From NCBI GenBank assembly GCA_029865675.1, contig JARXAU010000172.1, forward strand, positions 1-8,573: a stretch of DNA of 8,573 nt, read 5' to 3'. Positions 4,450 through 8,573 of this stretch are shown piece after piece. Position 1 is the stretch's first letter. Each line of letters opens with the position of its first letter. Source of the stretch: Rhodoferax sp. Lineage in GTDB: Bacteria > Pseudomonadota > Gammaproteobacteria > Burkholderiales > Burkholderiaceae_C. The notes beneath the pieces are model-generated. The model saw only the letters and a program-made list of their open reading frames with translations. It was not told the origin of the DNA and ran no database searches. Both the position numbers and the translations under genes were made by a program.

Positions 4450-5048
4450 CCCCACAAATGACCCGCGACATTGATCGCGAACTGCGAGGCTTCGATTGGG
4501 GCAAGCTGCGCCGCTTGGGCTACGGTAACAAGCTGATTGATGTGCTTGGCGCGCAATACGCCTTCCGAGCTGTCAAGCCCATGCCACTTGCGCCCTTCGT
4601 GTTTGATGCGCAGCCAATGGAGGCAGTGCCAATCACATACGCGGCCGAGTTCAGCTTTGTCCTGCGCCTTGACTTCCATTCGCAAATGTTTGTCCTGCAG
4701 GGCTTCATTCAGCCCAACCGCTACGCCCGGGACTACTACCCCGGCACCAAAGCAATGCCGGTGGAGCGCATCGAGTTCAGCTACGAGCGCTACATCGAGC
4801 TCTATGAGCAGTCCTGGGCGACCAAGTACGCCGACCACAACTACGAACACCCTTTTGAGCACTTCGCACAACTGGTGATCGATAAAACCTTTGGAGTAAC
4901 ACGCTATGAGCAATCAACCGCTACTTTTGGGCCAGAACGGGCAACGAATGGTGTCATTCGGTGGTCCGGAAGCATGGAAAGCAGCCCGGAAGGGGGACAT
5001 TGCCATCAGCTTTCAGTGGCTGGACACCAACCACGAATCGGGCGATGA
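4446..5048 (+). CDS. unknown phage protein; C-terminus possibly frameshifted
   Basis: Starts at an ATG overlapping the large terminase stop (ATGA). 200 residues are encoded as read. Residues 1-150 look like a compact mixed alpha/beta protein rich in aromatics, with MTRDIDRELRGFDWGKL at the start and YYPGTKAMPVERIEFSYERY in the middle; no membrane segment and no family I recognise. Residues 154-200 lie out of frame inside the next gene, a 143-base overlap, and are of different composition (Ser, Gly, His, few hydrophobics). Removing one A from the AAAA at 4884-4887 would instead end the protein at a TAA (4897-4899) as ...VIDKPLE, right after the next gene's GGAG and just before its ATG. The natural product is therefore probably about 150 residues (4446-4899), with the present extension due to an indel, a sequencing error or recoding. 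Confidence 0.75.
   Translation: MTPQMTRDIDRELRGFDWGKLRRLGYGNKLIDVLGAQYAFRAVKPMPLAPFVFDAQPMEAVPITYAAEFSFVLRLDFHSQMFVLQGFIQPNRYARDYYPGTKAMPVERIEFSYERYIELYEQSWATKYADHNYEHPFEHFAQLVIDKTFGVTRYEQSTATFGPERATNGVIRWSGSMESSPEGGHCHQLSVAGHQPRIGR
4893..4896 (+). promoter_or_regulatory. ribosome binding site (GGAG)
   Basis: GGAG lies nine bases before the ATG at 4906. It supports that start despite the upstream frame reading across it. Confidence 0.6.
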
Positions 5049-5391
5049 CCAACCTTGCATGTGCCTCTACAAAGAAGGCGCTAAGGGCGGTTTGGGTGGA
5101 TCTGGTGCGTTTGTCATCCCCCAAGAAAACGCATTCGCCTATGCAGACAGCAAGGGCAACCCGACACGGCATTTGCTGACCGCCTCACTGCGCGCAGCTG
5201 TGCAGCTGGGTTTCCTTCACACCGACAAAGACGCGGCAATGCGGGTCATCGACATCATTGTGGGTTACCTGCCCGATTTGGTGCGTATGCCGAGCCTGCC
5301 ACAGCGCCCGCAGCTGAAAAACCCGCTGATCCAAGGCATTGAAGTGGCCTTGAAGGTGGATGGCAAGACCATGCACGAAGCCCTGATGTAA
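4906..5391 (+). CDS. unknown phage protein between terminase and portal
   Basis: 161 residues, start supported by the upstream GGAG. It begins MSNQPLLLGQNGQRMVSFGG, has a Gly-rich middle (KGGLGGSGAFVIPQ, about 59-72), a helix-rich section with TASLRAAVQLGFLHTDKDAA, and a hydrophobic segment (VIDIIVGYLPDLV) too short and interrupted to be a confident membrane span. The C-terminus (LIQGIEVALKVDGKTMHEALM) is helical. The start overlaps the preceding gene as read, and ten bases separate its stop from the portal ATG, so it is part of the packaging and head operon. I recognise no family; structural, packaging-accessory and decoration roles are all possible. Confidence 0.85.
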   Translation: MSNQPLLLGQNGQRMVSFGGPEAWKAARKGDIAISFQWLDTNHESGDDQPCMCLYKEGAKGGLGGSGAFVIPQENAFAYADSKGNPTRHLLTASLRAAVQLGFLHTDKDAAMRVIDIIVGYLPDLVRMPSLPQRPQLKNPLIQGIEVALKVDGKTMHEALM

Positions 5392-5401
5392 GGACGGCAC
5401 C

Positions 5402-7843
5402 ATGAACGGCTGGGAAAAGAAAAGCGCCCGTGAGGGTAACGGCGAGGACATGTTCAAGGTCAAGAACCCTGAGCAGCAAATCGCATCCGGTACCGACCAG
5501 GACACCAAGCGCCGCCATGAGCGCCTGCGCGAGTGCCTAGAGGACGAGAACAACCGCCAAGCTGAAAACCGCTATCAGATGGCCGTGGATCACGACTTTT
5601 ACGATGGCAAGCAGTGGAATGAGGACGACGCTGCAGCCCTGATCGCCCGTGGCCAGGCGCCGATGGTGTTCAACAAGGTCAAACCCACGGTGAATTGGGT
5701 GCTTGGTACCGAAAAGCGCACCCGCTTTGACAGCAGCGTGTTGCCGCGCGAACCCAGCGACGAAGAAGGCGCAAACACAAAGAAGAAGGTGTTGAAGTAC
5801 CTGAGCGACGTCAACCGCTTGCCTTTTCACCGGTCTGCCGCCTTCGCGGAGTGCGTTATTGGCGGGCTTGGATGGCTGGAGGATGGTGTCAACGCTGACC
5901 CCACCGAGGAATTGCTCTACGCCCGCAGTGAGAGCTGGCGCAATGTTCTCCATGACAGCCGCAGCCGTGACTTGGCTTACACACCAGACGCCCGCTACCT
6001 GTTCCGCAACAAGGTGATCGACATGGATATGGCCTGCGCCATGTTCCCGACCCACACCAATGCGCTGCGCGGAGAAGGGCAGACGGAGCTGGAGCAAGAG
6101 GTTGACGATGTTTGGTACCTGGGCCAGCGATTGACAAATGCCCGGGACTTTGATTCGGCTGGATCTGCCGGATACACGCTCTACGGCGCTCGTAGTGCGG
6201 TGATGTCATCCAACCAGCCCGACATTGGCCGGCGCGAGCAAGTCCGTATCCATGAGGCTTGGTACACCACGCCCATTGCGGTGAAATACTTTGCCGCCGG
6301 CGACATGCGGGGCCAAGAGTTCGACAAGGGCAACGAAGAACACTTGTTCATGCGTGACAAGTACCGTGTCCCCATCATCGATGCAGTCACCAAGCAGATG
6401 CGCGTGATGCTGTTTGCCGAAGACATCATTCTGTTTGACGGCATCAGCCCGTATCAGCATCGCAAGTTCCCACTGACGCCCATGTGGTGCTATCGCAATG
6501 CCCGCGACGGTATGCCCTATGGCATCGTGCGAGACATCCGCGACCCGCAAGAGGACTTGAACAAGCGCCGGTCTAAGGCTCTGTACATCCTGAGTAACAA
6601 CCGGATCGTGATGGATAAGGGCGCCGTCGATGACATCGAGGAACTGCGCGACGAGGCTGCACGGCCGGATGGCGTGATCGAGAAAAATCCGAACCGTGAA
6701 CTGCGCTTTGAAAAGCCGGGCGGCGAGTTCCAGGGTAATCTGGAATTGGCCAAGCATGACGAGAACTTCATTCAAGAGGTGTCTGGTGTCACCTCCGAGA
6801 ATTTGGGCCTGAGCACCAACGCCACCAGCGGCAAGGCCATTTTGGCGCGTCAGGATCAAGGCAGCATCGTGACCGCCAACATCTTCGACAACATGCGCCT
6901 GGCCATCCAGCTGCAGGGCGAGAAGCAGCTATCGAACATCGAGCAGTTCTACACCGCTGCCAAGGTGGTGCGGATCGTGGGTGAAAACCAGCCGGTCGAA
7001 TGGCTGGAGGTCAACAAGATCGACCCGCAAACCGACCAGGTGCTCAACGACATTACCGCCAGCAAGGCAGATTTCATTGTCTCTGAGCAGGATTGGCGCG
7101 CTTCGATGCGCCAGGCAGCACTGGACAGCCTCAACGCCATGCTGCCCACACTGCCGCCCGAGGTGGGTATGGCCGTGCTGGACTTGGCTGTAGACCTTTG
7201 GGACATCCCCAACAAGGATGAATGGTTGCAGCGCATTCGCAAGATCAACGGGCAGCGCGACCCAGCCAAGAAGATCACCCCCGAGGAAGAACAAGCCATG
7301 CAGCAACAGGCGCAAAAGAACGCCATGCTGGAGCAGCTGCAGTTGGAAGGCTTGCAGGCCGATGTGGAGCTCAAGAAGCAGAAGGCCCAAGAGGCTGCAG
7401 CCAAGGTGCAGACCATGCTGACCGACTTGCAAGCCGGACCCGAGGGCCAAGATCCGGCCATTGCCCAGCTGCAGGGCCAAGTGGCCGAGCTCACCGCCCA
7501 GCTGCAGGACGCCAACGACGACACCGACCGCCTGTTGTTTGAATCCAAGCAGAAGGCAGACCGGCGCGTATCCGAGGTGGAGTCCAAGCTGGAAGCAGAG
7601 CGCATGAAGGGCTTGAACGCGGAGGCTGATCGCCAGATGCGCGCCGACATCGAGCTACGCAAGGCCGAGATTGCCAAGCAACAGGCTATCGAGGTGGCAT
7701 TGATCCAAGCAGAGCAGCGCAGCAAGCTGCAGGCCGTGACTGGCCGTATCGACAAGTTGCAGGAGAGCATGAAGAACATGGGCGGGGCCAAAGCAGCCAA
7801 GCCCACCGCACCGGCCAAGCGCGCCGGCCGCTCCAAAACCTAA
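5402..7843 (+). CDS. portal protein, P22-like
   Basis: 813 residues, with AAGGA seven bases before the ATG overlapping the previous stop. Portals form the twelve-fold ring at one head vertex through which terminase pumps DNA and to which the tail attaches. The P22-like signature is at residues 66-107: FYDGKQWNEDDAAAL, then APMVFNKVKPTVNWVLGTEK. The middle carries typical elements such as SESWRNVLHDSRSRDL, PLTPMWCYRNARDG with PYGIVRDIRDPQEDLNKRRS, and VSGVTSENLGLSTNATSGKA. From about 625 to 795 the protein is a long predicted coiled coil rich in Gln, Glu, Lys and Ala, ending in a basic PTAPAKRAGRSKT tail; this matches the position of the helical barrel of the P22 portal but seems longer, which fits a total longer than P22's roughly 725. 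The identification is confident; the barrel is inferred from sequence. Confidence 0.92.
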   Translation: MNGWEKKSAREGNGEDMFKVKNPEQQIASGTDQDTKRRHERLRECLEDENNRQAENRYQMAVDHDFYDGKQWNEDDAAALIARGQAPMVFNKVKPTVNWVLGTEKRTRFDSSVLPREPSDEEGANTKKKVLKYLSDVNRLPFHRSAAFAECVIGGLGWLEDGVNADPTEELLYARSESWRNVLHDSRSRDLAYTPDARYLFRNKVIDMDMACAMFPTHTNALRGEGQTELEQEVDDVWYLGQRLTNARDFDSAGSAGYTLYGARSAVMSSNQPDIGRREQVRIHEAWYTTPIAVKYFAAGDMRGQEFDKGNEEHLFMRDKYRVPIIDAVTKQMRVMLFAEDIILFDGISPYQHRKFPLTPMWCYRNARDGMPYGIVRDIRDPQEDLNKRRSKALYILSNNRIVMDKGAVDDIEELRDEAARPDGVIEKNPNRELRFEKPGGEFQGNLELAKHDENFIQEVSGVTSENLGLSTNATSGKAILARQDQGSIVTANIFDNMRLAIQLQGEKQLSNIEQFYTAAKVVRIVGENQPVEWLEVNKIDPQTDQVLNDITASKADFIVSEQDWRASMRQAALDSLNAMLPTLPPEVGMAVLDLAVDLWDIPNKDEWLQRIRKINGQRDPAKKITPEEEQAMQQQAQKNAMLEQLQLEGLQADVELKKQKAQEAAAKVQTMLTDLQAGPEGQDPAIAQLQGQVAELTAQLQDANDDTDRLLFESKQKADRRVSEVESKLEAERMKGLNAEADRQMRADIELRKAEIAKQQAIEVALIQAEQRSKLQAVTGRIDKLQESMKNMGGAKAAKPTAPAKRAGRSKT

Positions 7844-7855
7844 ATAGGGAAACCC

Positions 7856-8573
7856 ATGCCAATCTCACAAAATATTGATTTCATCGTTGACGACTACGGT
7901 AACTTGATTGGGGCGTCGAACTCCAAATTAGGTGCTACGAATCAGCGGGGGCCGGACAAGTCGTTTGCTTTTGTAGAAACCAATCCTCTCACCGGAGAGA
8001 GAGCATTGGGTGTGGGTGATGGCGTTGTGCGGCTTCCAGTGCTTGGCTTGACTCCAAACGCTCCTGCGCTGGCAAGCGTAAACCGAGCGCTCATTCAGGC
8101 GTGGTTAGATGGTCAAGGCGAAGTGCTGGCTGATGTGGCGGGTGATGTGTATGTGGATGCTCCGCTGACCATTTACGACGATACATCGCTGGTTCTCGGC
8201 CCTCGCACTGCGATTAAAAACGCAGCTGGCGCACGGCGCAATATCCTGCGCAACAGCGAGTGGAACGCCGAAAACAAGGCAATCTCCAGCCTTACCAGTG
8301 CTGACGGAATCACTGTTGTGGCGACCCTTGCCGACGCTGCAAACCTGCCGCAAGTGGGTAAAGCTGTCGTGGTGTTGGGTGCTACCCCATACACATACAA
8401 CGGCGCTCACATCGTCACCGAAGTAACCGGCCTCACATTCAAGTACAAACTGACCGCCGACGATGCTCCCGCTGAAGTCCTGACAAGTCCCGCAACCGGC
8501 ACGATCACCTTTGCCGCTGCCAATAAAAACATTTCGCTCAGGGGTGGCACGTTTGACTACAACCGCACCGCGC
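7856..8573 (+). CDS. tail fibre or tailspike-like protein, N-terminal part (runs off the window)
   Basis: Open from an ATG at 7856 (AGGGA at 7846-7850, five bases upstream) to the window end, 239 codons with no stop. The first about 110 residues (MPISQNIDFIVDDYGNLIGA, later GVVRLPVLGL, ALIQAWLDGQGEVL) could be the virion-attaching part of a podovirus tail protein. Around 80-125 there is a short-strand pattern with VLADVAGDVYVDAPLTIYDD, as at the entry of a right-handed beta-helix. Residues about 145-222 look like an inserted beta-rich domain with PYTYNGAHIVTEVTGLTFKY, a pattern seen in phage structural proteins. Then NKNISLRGGTFDYNRTA resembles beta-helix rungs of tailspikes. The role would be host-surface binding and possibly polysaccharide cleavage. 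The active site, if any, lies beyond the window. Confidence 0.75.
   Translation, partial: MPISQNIDFIVDDYGNLIGASNSKLGATNQRGPDKSFAFVETNPLTGERALGVGDGVVRLPVLGLTPNAPALASVNRALIQAWLDGQGEVLADVAGDVYVDAPLTIYDDTSLVLGPRTAIKNAAGARRNILRNSEWNAENKAISSLTSADGITVVATLADAANLPQVGKAVVVLGATPYTYNGAHIVTEVTGLTFKYKLTADDAPAEVLTSPATGTITFAAANKNISLRGGTFDYNRTA

Noticed and set aside
4215..4913. 232-codon minus-strand frame opposite the terL end and the next gene
   Set aside because: It covers the conserved large-terminase nuclease end and has no ribosome binding site; treated as a shadow.
6949..7836. 295-codon minus-strand frame opposite the portal C-terminus
   Set aside because: Composition is Ser/Cys/Ala-rich as expected from reading coiled-coil codons backwards; the portal frame is clear.
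1..8573. CRISPR array, insertion sequence or defence operon
   Set aside because: No regular spaced repeats, no transposase-like frame and no recognisable defence gene on either strand.

Overview
The window is a stretch of a tailed-phage or prophage genome, read almost entirely on the + strand. It covers accessory genes, part of a lysis module, the DNA-packaging genes, the portal and the start of a receptor-binding protein. The GC-rich base composition, the style of the small accessory protein at the left edge and the spanin type suggest a phage of a betaproteobacterium, probably Burkholderiales (Comamonadaceae-like). This host call is inference; no host gene is present. A P22-like portal and an Sf6-like small terminase point to a short-tailed (podovirus-type) headful-packaging phage.

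Layout, left to right. A small accessory gene (50-454) overlaps the end of a possible upstream gene. About 500 bases follow with no intact gene: an AT-rich promoter-like segment, an alternating-CG inverted repeat, and a protein-like reading frame broken by an amber codon and an apparent frameshift. A short RNA cluster comes next: a degenerate tRNA-like element (974-1053), a canonical tRNA-Trp(CCA) with encoded CCA (1066-1141), and a long-stem hairpin whose 3' side ends in ACCA (1148-1211). The spanin pair is a classic nested arrangement: Rz (1228-1689) with Rz1 embedded in the +1 frame (about 1472-1663). A 45-codon GTG-start gene (1686-1823) overlaps the Rz stop. Two small proteins of unknown function follow: a basic one with a hydrophobic N-terminal segment, and a small helical one.

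The packaging operon starts at 2381. The small terminase has a Lys/Ala/Pro-rich N-terminal tail and overlaps the gene before it. The large terminase starts at a TTG that overlaps the small terminase stop. A further gene (4446-) overlaps the large terminase by ATGA and runs 143 bases into the next gene, which looks like a frameshift at an A-run near its end. An unrecognised 161-residue protein (4906-5391) precedes the 813-residue portal (5402-7843). The last gene (7856 to the window edge, no stop inside the window) looks like a tail fibre or tailspike entering a beta-helix.

Functionally, small and large terminase recognise and cut concatemeric DNA and pump it through the portal ring. The spanins disrupt the outer membrane at lysis. 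The tail protein presumably attaches to the virion and binds the host surface. No holin or endolysin is recognisable here; they probably lie to the left. I found no convincing defence system, CRISPR array or insertion sequence. The most unusual parts are the tRNA-like cluster, the broken frame before it, and the apparent frameshift or long overlap after the large terminase.
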